A stretch of 19,347 nt of DNA from Acuticoccus sp039189655 (GCA_039189655.1 JBCCYN010000095.1:1-19347), one strand, 5' to 3'; shown: positions 8,391-16,434, counted from the stretch's first letter. Program-made: numbers and translations. The notes: generated by a model not told the origin, from the letters alone.

Positions 8391-9671
8391 ATGACAATCC
8401 CATTCGACTTAGTCTTCACCGTCATCATCATCTTCGTGTTGCTGGCGCTTTCGGGCTTCTTTTCGGGCTCGGAAACGGCTTTGACGGCAGCGTCCCGTGC
8501 GCGGCTGCACCAGCTGGAGAAGGCGGGATCGCGGCGCGCGGGCACGGCGGCGCGACTGACCCAGAACCGCGAGCGGCTGATCGGTGCGCTGCTGGTGGGC
8601 AACAACCTCGTGAACATTCTCGCATCGGCCCTCGCCACCAGCGCGCTGCTGCGAATTTTCGGCGATGCGGCCATCGCCTACGCCACCGTCATCATGACGG
8701 CGCTCGTCCTCATCTTCTCAGAAGTGCTGCCCAAGACCCTCGCCATATTGCGGCCCGAGCCTTTCGCACTGGTGGTGGCGCCGGTGGTGCGCGTCATCGT
8801 CTTCGTGTTCTCGCCCGTGACAAAGACGGTGCAGCAGATCGTGCGCCTGATCCTGCGCCTCTTCGGCGTGCGGGCTGACGAGCAAGCGGTCCAGTCGGCG
8901 CGGGAAGAGATCCGCGGTGCAGTCGACTTCCAGCACGCTGAGGGCGGGCTTCACAAGGCGGAGCGGGACCGGCTGGGCGCCCTCCTCGACCTTGCCGACA
9001 TCGAGGTCAACGAAGTGATGGTGCACCGCACCCGCATGCGTCTCCTCAACGCCGATGATCCGCCGGAGGTCATTGTTGAGGAAGCGTTGGCCTCGCCCTA
9101 TACGCGACTGCCTTTGTGGAAGGAAAAGCCCGAAAACATCATCGGCGTCCTCCACGCCAAGGATCTTTTGCGCGCGGTCCAAGCGGCCAAGGGCGACATG
9201 ACAAAGCTCGACGTGGCGGCCATTGCCAATCCGCCCTGGTTCGTCCCCGACACCACACGCCTTCACGACCAGCTCAACGCATTCTTGAAGCGTCAGAGCC
9301 ATTTTGCCGTGGTGGTGGACGAGTACGGCGAGGTGATGGGCCTCGTCACCTTGGAAGACATTTTGGAGGAGATCGTCGGCGAGATCGAGGACGAGTATGA
9401 TGTGGCCGTTGAGGGGGTGATGCCCCAGGCGGACGGGTCGGTGCTGGTGGACGGATCGGTCACCATTCGCGATCTTAACCGGGCGCTCGACTGGTCGCTC
9501 CCCGACGAGGAGGCGACGACGGCGGCGGGGCTCGTCATCCACGAAGCGCAGATGATCCCGGACGTGGATCAGGCTTTTACCTTCCATGGTGTGCGGTTCG
9601 AGGTGTCCCAGCGGGAGCGTAACCGGATCACGCAGTTGCGGCTCACCAAAGCGCCCCAAGGCGAAGAGTGA
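8391..9671 (+). CDS. CNNM/CBS-domain CorC/HlyC family membrane transporter
   Basis: This is an inner-membrane protein of the CorB/CNNM type linked to Mg2+ and Co2+ resistance or efflux; older annotations call it hemolysin-like. The ATG at 8391 follows GAGGGCGG and gives 426 residues; an upstream in-frame start at 8370 is less likely. The N-terminal DUF21/CNNM domain has hydrophobic segments at about 7 to 25, 63 to 88, 93 to 118 and 125 to 145, with the family signature LSGFFSGSETALTA at 20 to 33 and EVLPKTLA near 111. Two CBS domains follow (about 205 to 265 and 275 to 335, with VVVDEYGEVMGLVTLEDILEE in the second), then the C-terminal CorC/HlyC transporter-associated domain from about 345. 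It is transcribed with aroKB, 27 bp after aroB. Confidence 0.92.
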   Translation: MTIPFDLVFTVIIIFVLLALSGFFSGSETALTAASRARLHQLEKAGSRRAGTAARLTQNRERLIGALLVGNNLVNILASALATSALLRIFGDAAIAYATVIMTALVLIFSEVLPKTLAILRPEPFALVVAPVVRVIVFVFSPVTKTVQQIVRLILRLFGVRADEQAVQSAREEIRGAVDFQHAEGGLHKAERDRLGALLDLADIEVNEVMVHRTRMRLLNADDPPEVIVEEALASPYTRLPLWKEKPENIIGVLHAKDLLRAVQAAKGDMTKLDVAAIANPPWFVPDTTRLHDQLNAFLKRQSHFAVVVDEYGEVMGLVTLEDILEEIVGEIEDEYDVAVEGVMPQADGSVLVDGSVTIRDLNRALDWSLPDEEATTAAGLVIHEAQMIPDVDQAFTFHGVRFEVSQRERNRITQLRLTKAPQGEE

Positions 9672-9707
9672 CGACGGCAAACGCGCACCTGGCCGGTGGG
9701 CAAGTGG

Positions 9708-9737
9708 GTATCCAAATGGGCGACGCACTTTGGATAC
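9708..9737 (+). terminator. 9-bp perfect inverted repeat 37 bp after the CorC-family stop
   Basis: The arms GTATCCAAA and TTTGGATAC surround a 12-base loop. The position shortly after the end of the aroK–aroB–CorC operon fits a transcription terminator or an mRNA-stabilising hairpin. No T tract follows, so a classical intrinsic terminator is not supported, and a protein-binding palindrome is equally possible. Confidence 0.35.
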
Positions 9738-9945
9738 GGAACTCGAAGGCAATACCAATCTAGATGTCGATACCAGGAACGTTGTTCATACCGGCGCAAC
9801 TGTAAGGCACCGTGCCAAAACTCTCCCGCCTTGGCCCATTGTCCCGCGCAGTGCCAGACGCCTCAACCCACGCTTGCGCTCTTCGGGGTTGACCCGTCAG
9901 GAACCGCCCGGGCTTCTGAAATCGTCGGCTCCGGAAGAACGTCGC

Positions 9946-9968
9946 TTTTTTGGTGTCCCACCAAAAGA
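9946..9968. repeat. short perfect hairpin flanked by T and A runs
   Basis: TTTTGGTG and CACCAAAA form a perfect 8-bp stem around the 3-base loop TCC, extended by a T run on the left and an A-rich run on the right. The T run lies before the stem and the A run after it on both strands, which is the reverse of an intrinsic terminator. The function is unknown. Confidence 0.45.
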
Positions 9969-10079
9969 ACTATACGGGATACGTGGCGCTGGTGTGGGAG
10001 TTCTTGCCGCTGGCCAGCGTGAACAACCTTCATGGCTTCCACAGCTTAGTGCAGGTCACCCGATCATGGGATCAAACAC

Positions 10080-10350
10080 CTAGCGCGACGTCACCAGTCT
10101 ATAGCCCATGTCAAAATCGTCGAGATCAAGCAGCCTTCCGTAGCGCTTCTGCCAAGCGCCGCCATCAAGGTCGGTCTTCAGCCGATGCAGCTCGGCGGAG
10201 ACGTCCCCCAGGGCATGGAACGATGACATGACGGAGCGGACAGCCGGAACAAGATAGGCGTCCGGTCTGCGCCAGAAAGCGTAGAGAAAACCATCGACAT
10301 AGTCATGGGGTACGGGAACCTGCGCGACCGTCACCGGCCCCGGCCCCAAG
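10080..10350 (-). pseudogene. 3' remnant of a SAM-dependent methyltransferase gene
   Basis: The minus frame ending at 10080 encodes about 90 residues that look like the C-terminal part of class I methyltransferases of the Methyltransf_11 type: PVPHDYVDGFLYAFWRRP, then AYLVPAVRSVMSSFHALGDV, and an ending like RYGRLLDLDDFDMGYRLV. The SAM-binding N-terminal domain is absent. Upstream of about 10350 the same frame is only a shadow of the amine oxidase gene, and the recognisable methyltransferase sequence begins where the amine oxidase similarity ends. The simplest reading is a deletion that removed the 5' two thirds of the gene and joined its tail to the neighbouring gene. A GTG at 10436 could initiate the frame, but the product would lack a cofactor site. 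The family assignment rests on recall of C-terminal patterns, without an alignment. Confidence 0.6.
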
Positions 10351-11298
10351 CTCTGACAGAATCCCATCAGCGCAGCGCAATCCCGAAAGGTAGGCCGCTT
10401 CCACGTCGACCCCTGCCGTCCAATCGCCGGCGACACCGATCATCGCGTCGACACAGAACGCCTTATCCGGGCGGGCCACCTCCACAACGCGGGAATAGCG
10501 CCAACGATGGGCGCGAACCCACAACGGGGGCGGCAGCGAGAGGTTTTGGGCAATGGTGGCCGCAAGCTCAGCGGCGATGTCTTCACGCTCCCGCTCAAGG
10601 TTTTGCGTCGACCAGACCCCGCTCATGTGGGCGAGGAGGGTGGCGCCGATGCGGCCCGGCTTGCCGCCGTCGTGGGCGACCCAGGCGATGTCGTGACTGG
10701 CAAGGGCGTCGTGGGGAATTTTTGTAAGCGCTGACGACCAATCGTCTTCAAAGGCCAGCATGGCGGCCCAACAGGGCTCGTAGCGGGCGCGGCCCGCAAA
10801 ATCGGCGAACGAGGAATTGTGGTCTTCAACCAGTGGCACCAGTTGGGGCGCGGGGACGGCGAGCACGACTGCATCGAACAGCTCGTCAAAGGCGCCCTCC
10901 TTTGCCGTGAGGTGCCATCCGCCGGCCCGTCGTTCCATCGCGTTGAGGGTAAAGCCGTAGCGGGCGGGAATGCTGCCGAGGGCGCCGCGCACCAGCACGT
11001 TCATGGCGGGCATTCCCACCACTGCGTCGGGCGTGCCGCTCGCCGGCCATGGCGCGCCGTGCCCGGCGTTGACGGAACGCTCAAGAAAGGCGCCGTAGGC
11101 CTTGTCGTGGGCGCTGGTCCACTGGGCGCCGTGGTCGAACGTGAGTTCCTTGCCGCCCAAATCGACCCGACGCGTTGCCATGCGCCCGCCAGCGCCGCGG
11201 GACTTGTCGAAGACGGTGACCCGGTGGCCTGCATCTGAAAGGGTGCGGGCAACGCCAGCCCCCGCCATGCCGGCGCCGATGATGGCAAATTTCAGCAA
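10303..11298 (-). CDS. FAD-dependent amine oxidase / renalase-like flavoprotein
   Basis: This is a 331-residue flavoprotein of the NAD(P)-binding Rossmann amine-oxidase group resembling bacterial renalase-like proteins; the substrate is unknown. The N-terminal dinucleotide fold is clear: IIGAGMAGAGVARTL at 6 to 20, an acidic residue in VFDKSRGAGGRMATRR near 29 to 44, and FDHGAQW near 54. The C-terminal FAD segment GDWTAGVDVEAAYLSG lies near 291 to 306. The start is TTG at 11298, because the same frame is closed by the stop of the upstream acyltransferase gene only 12 bp before it, so the two genes are likely coupled. The last 14 or so residues after CADGILSEL (Gly/Ala/Arg-rich) do not look like the family. 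They are encoded by sequence that in another frame is the methyltransferase remnant, so the native 3' end has probably been replaced. Confidence 0.8.
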   Translation of the reverse strand: MLKFAIIGAGMAGAGVARTLSDAGHRVTVFDKSRGAGGRMATRRVDLGGKELTFDHGAQWTSAHDKAYGAFLERSVNAGHGAPWPASGTPDAVVGMPAMNVLVRGALGSIPARYGFTLNAMERRAGGWHLTAKEGAFDELFDAVVLAVPAPQLVPLVEDHNSSFADFAGRARYEPCWAAMLAFEDDWSSALTKIPHDALASHDIAWVAHDGGKPGRIGATLLAHMSGVWSTQNLEREREDIAAELAATIAQNLSLPPPLWVRAHRWRYSRVVEVARPDKAFCVDAMIGVAGDWTAGVDVEAAYLSGLRCADGILSELGAGAGDGRAGSRTP

Positions 11299-11310
11299 AG
11301 ACCCGGACCG

Positions 11311-12297
11311 TCAGGCGTGGCGGGTGGCATTTGCACCGTAATAGTTGATGTAGCGGTGGGAGATTTTCGACACGGGCAACACAATCATCACATCGGTGGT
11401 GCCGAACTGCTGGTCGATCACCGCACCGTCGGCGACGTACGCGCCAAGGCGCAGATAGCCCTTGATGAGGGGCGGTAGCGCCCGCAGCGCCCGCTTGGGA
11501 TCCACCGCGTCCTTCGGTAGACGGTCCATGGGTTCATAGCGCTCATCTATAGCCCGCACGGCCCAGTCCCCGGTGGCGAGGTGATTGTGATAGAGAAACG
11601 ACAGGGCCGGCGCCAGCGCGTCAAGGTCGGTGCCATTGAGCGATGCGCAGCCGAACAGGACGTCCACGTGGTGGCGCAGCACATAGGACCACGCGCCGTG
11701 CCACAAAAGTTCCACGGTGCGCTTGTCCCGGTAGGGCTTCAGCACGCAGGAGCGACCGAGCTCCAAAAAGTGCTTTCCGCGATGGCGCTCTATGAGGGGC
11801 GCGATGTCGTATTCGCCCCGGGAATAAAAACCGCCGTGGTTCTCGGCAATTTCCTGGCGCAGCATGCGGTAGGTGCCGACAATGCGCGGCTTGCGCCGGC
11901 GGAACGGACGGGCGGCCACATTGTGGTCGAGCACGAGGAGGTGGTCGCAGATGTCGTCGTAGGCGTCCCGGTCACGCCGGGTGGCCAGCGCGTAGGCATC
12001 GGGCTCGGCGGTGAGCTCTTCATAAAAGACCTGGAAGCGCACCTGTTGGGCGCGCTTGATCTCACCGGCGGTGCGCGCCAGGCGAACCTCCAGCGTGCCC
12101 AGCTGGCCGATGGTGGGCGTTTTGCGGTCGAGGGGCTCAATCCGGCGGCCGGGCAGATAGGGTTGGGCACCGGTCCACGGTCCCTTGATGGAGCCGGCGC
12201 CTCGCCCACGCGGAACGAAGCGACGGACCACAGGGCTTAGCGAGCGTAACTTGGCCACCGTGCGCGCGCGCCGGCGTCCGCGAAGGCCGGTGATCAA
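11311..12297 (-). CDS. GNAT-fold N-acyltransferase, OlsB-like (ornithine lipid synthesis)
   Basis: The protein resembles L-ornithine N-alpha-acyltransferases (OlsB, COG3176), which transfer a 3-hydroxyacyl group from acyl carrier protein to ornithine to form lyso-ornithine lipid. Characteristic segments are LEVRLARTAGEIKRAQQVRFQVFYEEL, DHLLVLDH, IVGTYRML, FLELGRSCVLKPYRDKRTVELLW and FGCASLNGTD. No ATG exists near the expected N-terminus. I prefer the TTG at 12297 because GGAGGG lies exactly seven bases upstream, giving 328 residues; the frame could also start at GTG 12399 or GTG 12258. The N-terminal 60 residues are Arg-rich and poorly conserved. The amine oxidase gene follows after 12 bp in the same frame. 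Other lipid acyltransferases of the same fold cannot be excluded. Confidence 0.8.
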   Translation of the reverse strand: MITGLRGRRRARTVAKLRSLSPVVRRFVPRGRGAGSIKGPWTGAQPYLPGRRIEPLDRKTPTIGQLGTLEVRLARTAGEIKRAQQVRFQVFYEELTAEPDAYALATRRDRDAYDDICDHLLVLDHNVAARPFRRRKPRIVGTYRMLRQEIAENHGGFYSRGEYDIAPLIERHRGKHFLELGRSCVLKPYRDKRTVELLWHGAWSYVLRHHVDVLFGCASLNGTDLDALAPALSFLYHNHLATGDWAVRAIDERYEPMDRLPKDAVDPKRALRALPPLIKGYLRLGAYVADGAVIDQQFGTTDVMIVLPVSKISHRYINYYGANATRHA

Positions 12298-12543
12298 CGA
12301 CCAGCCCTCCGCCCGGCCATCGATCTGATGAATCCCATGGTCGCTAAACGCCCCTTGTCCGTACCCGTGCCGCCGCAGCAACACCGCCCACGTCCACACT
12401 TAAGACGTTATTGCGGCAAGGCCACGACCGCAATGTTGTTCCGCCACCGGCCGTTGTGAAGAGCAAAAACGCCGCGCGCGCGATTGCAAGCATTCCTTAT
12501 ATCTACTATAAGTTGTTTTTGCCCATTCCAACCGAAGGCCGCC
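12298..12543. promoter_or_regulatory. divergent intergenic region, acyltransferase / comM
   Basis: The acyltransferase and comM genes point away from each other here, so promoters for both should lie within this region. The acyltransferase ribosome binding site CCCTCC (plus-strand letters) is at 12305-12310. No operator-like repeat is evident. Confidence 0.45.
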
Positions 12544-14055
12544 GTGCTGAGCCGAGTGACAACCATCGCCTTCCGCGGCATTGACGCTGTTCCGGTAGCC
12601 GTCGAAGTGCAGGTCAGTCCTGGCGCTGTGGCGTTTTCCATTGTGGGGCTCGGTGACAAGGCGGTGACGGAAAGCCGCGAGCGCGTCCGCGCCGCACTTA
12701 ACGCGGTGGGTCTTGCACTGCCGCCGCGACGGATCACCGTGAACCTCGCGCCGGCCGATCTGCCGAAGGCCGGTAGCCACTATGATCTTCCCATCGCCAT
12801 CGGACTGATGGCAGCGCTAGGGGCCATTCCGAAGGAGGCGGTGGAAGACAGCGTCATCCTCGGCGAATTGGGCCTCGACGGTCGCATTGTGGGCGTTGCG
12901 GGTGTCTTGCCGGCGGCCGTGGGCGCCAGCGCGCTGGGTCTTGGTCTCATCTGTCCCAAGGCGGACGGTGCGCAAGCGGCTTGGGCGTCCGAAAGCCTGG
13001 AAATACTAGCGCCCGGAAGCCTCCCTGCCCTCGTCAACCACATGAGCGGCTCGCAGGTTCTGTCCCGCCCGCTGCCGCAGATCAGCCACCAACCCTCGGT
13101 CGAGGGCGATCTTGCGGACGTGAAGGGACAGGAGGCGGCCAAACGCGCCCTCGAAATTGCCGCAGCCGGCGGACACAACCTTCTCATGGTTGGGCCGCCC
13201 GGATCCGGCAAATCCATGCTGGCCCAGCGCCTTCCCTCCATCCTGCCGGAACTTGACCCGGAAACCCTCCTGGAAAGCGCTATGATCCGGTCCGTGGCGG
13301 GCCATTTGGGCGACGGCCGGCTCGACACCCTCGCCCCCTGCCGTGCGCCCCACCATTCGGCGTCCATGGCCGCGCTGGTGGGCGGCGGACCGCGGGCGCG
13401 ACCAGGGGAAGTTTCTCTGTGCCACGGCGGCGTCCTCTTCCTGGACGAGCTTCCGGAATTCGCGCCCCAGGTGCTGGATGCGCTGCGGGAGCCGCTGGAG
13501 ACCCGCCACGCCACCATCGCGCGGGCGCAGCATCGGGTGACATATCCTGCACGCTTCCAGCTGGTTGCAGCCATGAACCCCTGCCGTTGCGGTCTTGCCG
13601 GCGAGCCCGGCCACAGCTGCAAACGGGGCAAGGCCTGCGAGAGCGACTATACGGCGAGGCTTTCCGGCCCCCTCCTTGATCGCATCGACCTGTCGATCCG
13701 CGTGGGCGCCATCTCACCATCGGATCTGCGCGCACCCCAGGGCGAGCCGTCCGCCGCAGTCGCCGCACGGGTGGCCGATGCGCGGGAACTCCAGCGCGCA
13801 CGCCTCGGCACCCAAAACACTCAAAACCCACCGCGGACGAATGCGGAATGCGGACCCGGCCATTTGGAGAAGGCATTTGTCGCCGACGAGGACGCGCGCG
13901 GTCTCCTCGACCAAGTGGCGAACGAACGCCGGCTTTCGGCCCGGGCCTACCACAAGACGCTGAAGGTGGCCCGGACCATCGCCGACCTTGCCCGTTGCGA
14001 TGCGGTGCGGCGCCCGCACGTTGCCGAAGCCCTCGCCTATAGGAGCGCCTTTTAG
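12544..14055 (+). CDS. comM: YifB/ComM-family AAA+ ATPase (Mg-chelatase-like)
   Basis: ComM is a hexameric helicase-type AAA+ protein that promotes branch migration during natural transformation in Gram-negative bacteria. It is also widespread in species not known to transform. The frame is open from 12484, but the family begins (M/V)-SRV-T-AF-GI, so the GTG at 12544 was chosen, giving 503 residues, the usual size. The N-terminal ChlI/Lon-protease-like domain covers about 1 to 165 (FSIVGLGDKAVTESRERVRAAL, KAGSHYDLPIA). The AAA+ domain has Walker A GPPGSGKS at 217 to 224 and Walker B GGVLFLDE at 295 to 302. A cysteine cluster lies at C347, C349, C359 and C365 (NPCRCG), followed by the C-terminal lid with ARAYHKTLKVARTIADL. 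The sirtuin gene starts 2 bp after the stop. Confidence 0.93.
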   Translation: MLSRVTTIAFRGIDAVPVAVEVQVSPGAVAFSIVGLGDKAVTESRERVRAALNAVGLALPPRRITVNLAPADLPKAGSHYDLPIAIGLMAALGAIPKEAVEDSVILGELGLDGRIVGVAGVLPAAVGASALGLGLICPKADGAQAAWASESLEILAPGSLPALVNHMSGSQVLSRPLPQISHQPSVEGDLADVKGQEAAKRALEIAAAGGHNLLMVGPPGSGKSMLAQRLPSILPELDPETLLESAMIRSVAGHLGDGRLDTLAPCRAPHHSASMAALVGGGPRARPGEVSLCHGGVLFLDELPEFAPQVLDALREPLETRHATIARAQHRVTYPARFQLVAAMNPCRCGLAGEPGHSCKRGKACESDYTARLSGPLLDRIDLSIRVGAISPSDLRAPQGEPSAAVAARVADARELQRARLGTQNTQNPPRTNAECGPGHLEKAFVADEDARGLLDQVANERRLSARAYHKTLKVARTIADLARCDAVRRPHVAEALAYRSAF

Positions 14056-14057
14056 CC

Positions 14058-14891
14058 ATGTGGAACGACTATGCCTTGCCGGCGCCGGACGCCCGTGGAC
14101 AAATCGGCGGTATGGCGTACGGCACATTCACCGAGACCTGCGAGGCTACCGATGCGCTGCGCGATGCGCTGTTGGCGGCGCGGCGGGTCGTGGTGCTGAC
14201 CGGGGCGGGCATTTCCACCGAATCGGGAATTCCGGACTTTCGGAGCCCTGGAGGGCTGTGGTCCCAGATGGACCCCATCGACTACAACGCTTTTTGCAGA
14301 TCCGAAGAGGCCCGGCTGGAGGACTGGCGGCGGCGCTTCGAGATGGATGCCTTGTTCCGCCGATCCAAGCCAAACGCCGCCCACCGGGCAATCGCCCAAG
14401 CGGCGACCCATGGCCCGGTCACCACGGTGGTGACGCAAAACATCGATGGCCTGCACGCCACCGCCGGCACTCCATCCGAAAAGCTGATCGAAATCCACGG
14501 CACAGGAACCCACGCCCACTGCCTAAAGTGCGGCACGCGGTCCGAAATTGTCGACGCGAAGGCGCAGATCGAAGCCACCGGTCGCTCGCCCCGCTGCAGC
14601 CTTTGCGATGGGCTGGTCAAGGCGGCGATCGTCTCGTTCGGCGAGGCAATGCCGGAGGCAAAAACCGTCGACGCCTTTGCCGCAGCCGAGGCGTGCGACC
14701 TTTTCATAGCCGCCGGCACCTCCCTGGTGGTCTATCCGGCGGCGGGTTTGCCGCTGGTTGCATTGGAAGCGGGCGCCAAGCTCGTCATCGCCTCGCGCGA
14801 GCCCACCGAACAGGACCGGTTTGCTGCGATCGTGATCCGAACGGCTTTGGCGGAAACCTTTGGGCCGTTGGAAAGGATCAAATTTGTCTAA
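14058..14891 (+). CDS. NAD-dependent protein deacylase, sirtuin family
   Basis: Sirtuins remove acyl groups from lysines using NAD+. The 277-residue protein shows GAGIS at 49 to 53 followed by GIPDFRSPGGLW, the ribose-binding TQNIDGLH near 126, and the catalytic His147 in EIHGTGTH. A zinc ribbon follows with Cys155, Cys158, Cys180 and Cys183, then FGEAMPE near 194 and the NAD site GTSLVVYPA near 220. The ATG at 14058 lies 2 bp after the comM stop, with AGGAG about 12 bases upstream inside comM. ATG 14115 is an alternative that removes 19 unconserved residues. Close packing suggests cotranscription with comM. I give no symbol because the subclass (CobB-like or other) is not certain. Confidence 0.92.
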   Translation: MWNDYALPAPDARGQIGGMAYGTFTETCEATDALRDALLAARRVVVLTGAGISTESGIPDFRSPGGLWSQMDPIDYNAFCRSEEARLEDWRRRFEMDALFRRSKPNAAHRAIAQAATHGPVTTVVTQNIDGLHATAGTPSEKLIEIHGTGTHAHCLKCGTRSEIVDAKAQIEATGRSPRCSLCDGLVKAAIVSFGEAMPEAKTVDAFAAAEACDLFIAAGTSLVVYPAAGLPLVALEAGAKLVIASREPTEQDRFAAIVIRTALAETFGPLERIKFV

Positions 14892-14978
14892 AATCCTGTG
14901 TCCCATCGGCAACACGTCTCAACGCAAGCGTATTCGCCTGTCGCACTTAGGGTGAAGGAATGGTAACTTCTCTGTCAG

Positions 14979-14999
14979 CAATCGTTAATCTGTCGATTG
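14979..14999. promoter_or_regulatory. inverted repeat upstream of the cold-shock gene
   Basis: CAATCG and CGATTG flank a 9-base AT-rich spacer, about 30 bp before the likely start of the two-domain cold-shock gene. It may be an operator or part of a structured 5' leader. The arms are short, so chance is possible. Confidence 0.3.
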
Positions 15000-15030
15000 T
15001 GAATGTCTCGGGCGTGATGTGGCGGGTAGC

Positions 15031-15633
15031 GTGGTGAACGAAGATAAATTTGTGCGGCTTTACGATGGCTATCCTGTCGCAGAGCGAAACGATGCGCAGA
15101 GTTTGGAGGGTCTCGGTGATCTCACCGAGATGTCCGGAAGCATAAAATGGTTCGATGTCGGGAAAGGCTACGGCTTTATCGTACCCGACAGCGGCGGCTC
15201 CGACATTCTCTTGCACGTTACTTGCCTGCGGCGTGACGGGTACCAGAGCGCCTACGAAGGCGCCCGGGTGGTTTGCGAAGTCACCAACGGTCCGAAGGGA
15301 CTGCAGGCGTTCCGCATCCTGTCAATGGATGAATCCCAGGCCGCGCATCCCTCGCAGCTTCCTCCCTCGCGCGCCCACGTGCAGGTCACCCCCGAAGGCC
15401 CAGCCGAAACCGCGCGGGTCAAATGGTTCAACCGAAGTAAAGGCTACGGTTTTCTCACCCGGGGTGACGGAACGCCCGACATCTTCGTGCACATGGAAAC
15501 TCTGCGACGCTTCGGGGTCACGGAGCTACGGCCGAACCAGCTAGTGAAGGTGCGTTTCGGGAACGGTCCGAAGGGGCTGATGGCCGCTGAAATCTTGCCT
15601 GAATCTGGAACAAGCGTTCCCCAATCCCACTAA
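15031..15633 (+). CDS. two-domain cold-shock protein (CspA family)
   Basis: This is a roughly 200-residue single-stranded nucleic-acid-binding protein with two tandem cold-shock domains, a format frequent in alphaproteobacteria. Domain 1 covers about 35 to 100 with GSIKWFDVGKGYGFI (RNP1) and DILLHV (RNP2). Domain 2 covers about 130 to 195 with ARVKWFNRSKGYGFL and DIFVHM. Both end in a matching NGPKGL--(F/A)-IL segment. The linker is Pro-rich. Several GTG codons (15019, 15031, 15034, 15049) and an ATG at 15130 could start the protein. I chose GTG 15031 because the N-terminal VNEDKFVRLYDGYP looks like conserved sequence and GGCGGG lies upstream; the choice is uncertain by a few codons. The DUF192 gene follows 4 bp after the stop. 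Confidence 0.9.
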   Translation: MVNEDKFVRLYDGYPVAERNDAQSLEGLGDLTEMSGSIKWFDVGKGYGFIVPDSGGSDILLHVTCLRRDGYQSAYEGARVVCEVTNGPKGLQAFRILSMDESQAAHPSQLPPSRAHVQVTPEGPAETARVKWFNRSKGYGFLTRGDGTPDIFVHMETLRRFGVTELRPNQLVKVRFGNGPKGLMAAEILPESGTSVPQSH

Positions 15634-15637
15634 CGCC

Positions 15638-16141
15638 GTGCGCTGCACGGAGAGGTATTGGTGGCATTGCTGCGCGGCGGCCTTTGCCGTCGTCCTAGCT
15701 TTGGTCGTCTGTGCCCCCTCCCCCGGGCAATCAGACGATGCGACGCTCGCCCAAACACCAGAGCGTGGCGACATTGCCGTTCTTGTCACCGCCCAGGGCG
15801 CGCATTCCTTCACCGTGGAAATCGCCGATGATCCCGTGGAGCGCGCGACCGGTCTTATGTTCCGCGAGCAGATGGATCGCGACCGGGGCATGTTGTTTGA
15901 CTTTGCGTCTGAGGCCCTTCGCGCCTTCTGGATGAAAAACACGCCCCTCCCCCTCGACATAATCTATATTGCCGCCGACGGCAGGGTGGTCTCCATCGCC
16001 CGTAACACCACGCCCTTTTCCACCGATACGATACCCTCAAAGAGCCCCGCTCGCTTCGTGCTTGAAGTAAACGCCGGGGTTGCCGATGAGATCGGCCTGT
16101 TGCCCGGCGACCGGCTGCTCCATCGGCGCGTCGAACGTTAG
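15638..16141 (+). CDS. exported DUF192 family protein
   Basis: The 167-residue protein has a signal peptide-like start: a short N-terminal stretch, a hydrophobic core AAAFAVVLALVVC, and a break at about residue 30. The DUF192 domain follows at about 45 to 160, with the signature VEIADDPVERATGLMFRE, DRGMLFDF, FWMKNTPLPLDIIYI and FVLEVNAG. No biochemical role has been firmly established for the family. The start is GTG 15638, 4 bp after the cold-shock stop, so the two genes are probably one transcript. The cold-shock–DUF192 pairing is common in alphaproteobacteria. Confidence 0.88.
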   Translation: MRCTERYWWHCCAAAFAVVLALVVCAPSPGQSDDATLAQTPERGDIAVLVTAQGAHSFTVEIADDPVERATGLMFREQMDRDRGMLFDFASEALRAFWMKNTPLPLDIIYIAADGRVVSIARNTTPFSTDTIPSKSPARFVLEVNAGVADEIGLLPGDRLLHRRVER

Positions 16142-16434
16142 GATTTTTCCGGTCCCGCACGCCACCAGACCAAAATCTGAGGCATCCTGACCGACCTCCA
16201 AAAACTGCGCTTCCAGCTAGGGGCAGCGAGCCGAGGGCCACGTATTCTGGTTAATTTCGTCGACGGCAACGTGGTGAGGACGCCCCTAACTGATGGCATT
16301 TCTCCTGGGAACCGGGATGCGCCGCCAACGTTTGTGTCCCACGGGGAGGGCGACCCTGAGCCTTTGGACCGTCTATGCGGTGAGAGGCCATTGCCGGTTC
16401 AGACCGCGTGGTGGTAGTTAACCCCCGTGGCACA
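16142..16434. other. 293-bp region before tRNA-Pro, no gene seen
   Basis: Nothing in this stretch resembles a coding gene on either strand. It presumably carries the end of the DUF192 transcript and the tRNA-Pro promoter. Confidence 0.5.

Larger units (their letters stand above)
9672..10079. other. 408-bp non-coding region with two perfect inverted repeats
   Basis: This region lies between the convergent CorC-family gene and the methyltransferase remnant. No open frame here resembles a known family on either strand. It contains a 9-bp perfect inverted repeat at 9708-9737 and an 8-bp perfect hairpin at 9948-9966. It may be decayed sequence belonging to the event that truncated the neighbouring methyltransferase gene. 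Confidence 0.5.

Noticed and set aside
9946..9968. Hairpin considered as an intrinsic terminator
   Set aside because: The T run precedes the stem and the A run follows it, so neither strand has a stem followed by a T tract.
12780..13631. A 283-codon open frame on the minus strand
   Set aside because: It is antisense to comM, is rich in Ser, Arg and Pro, and has no family features.
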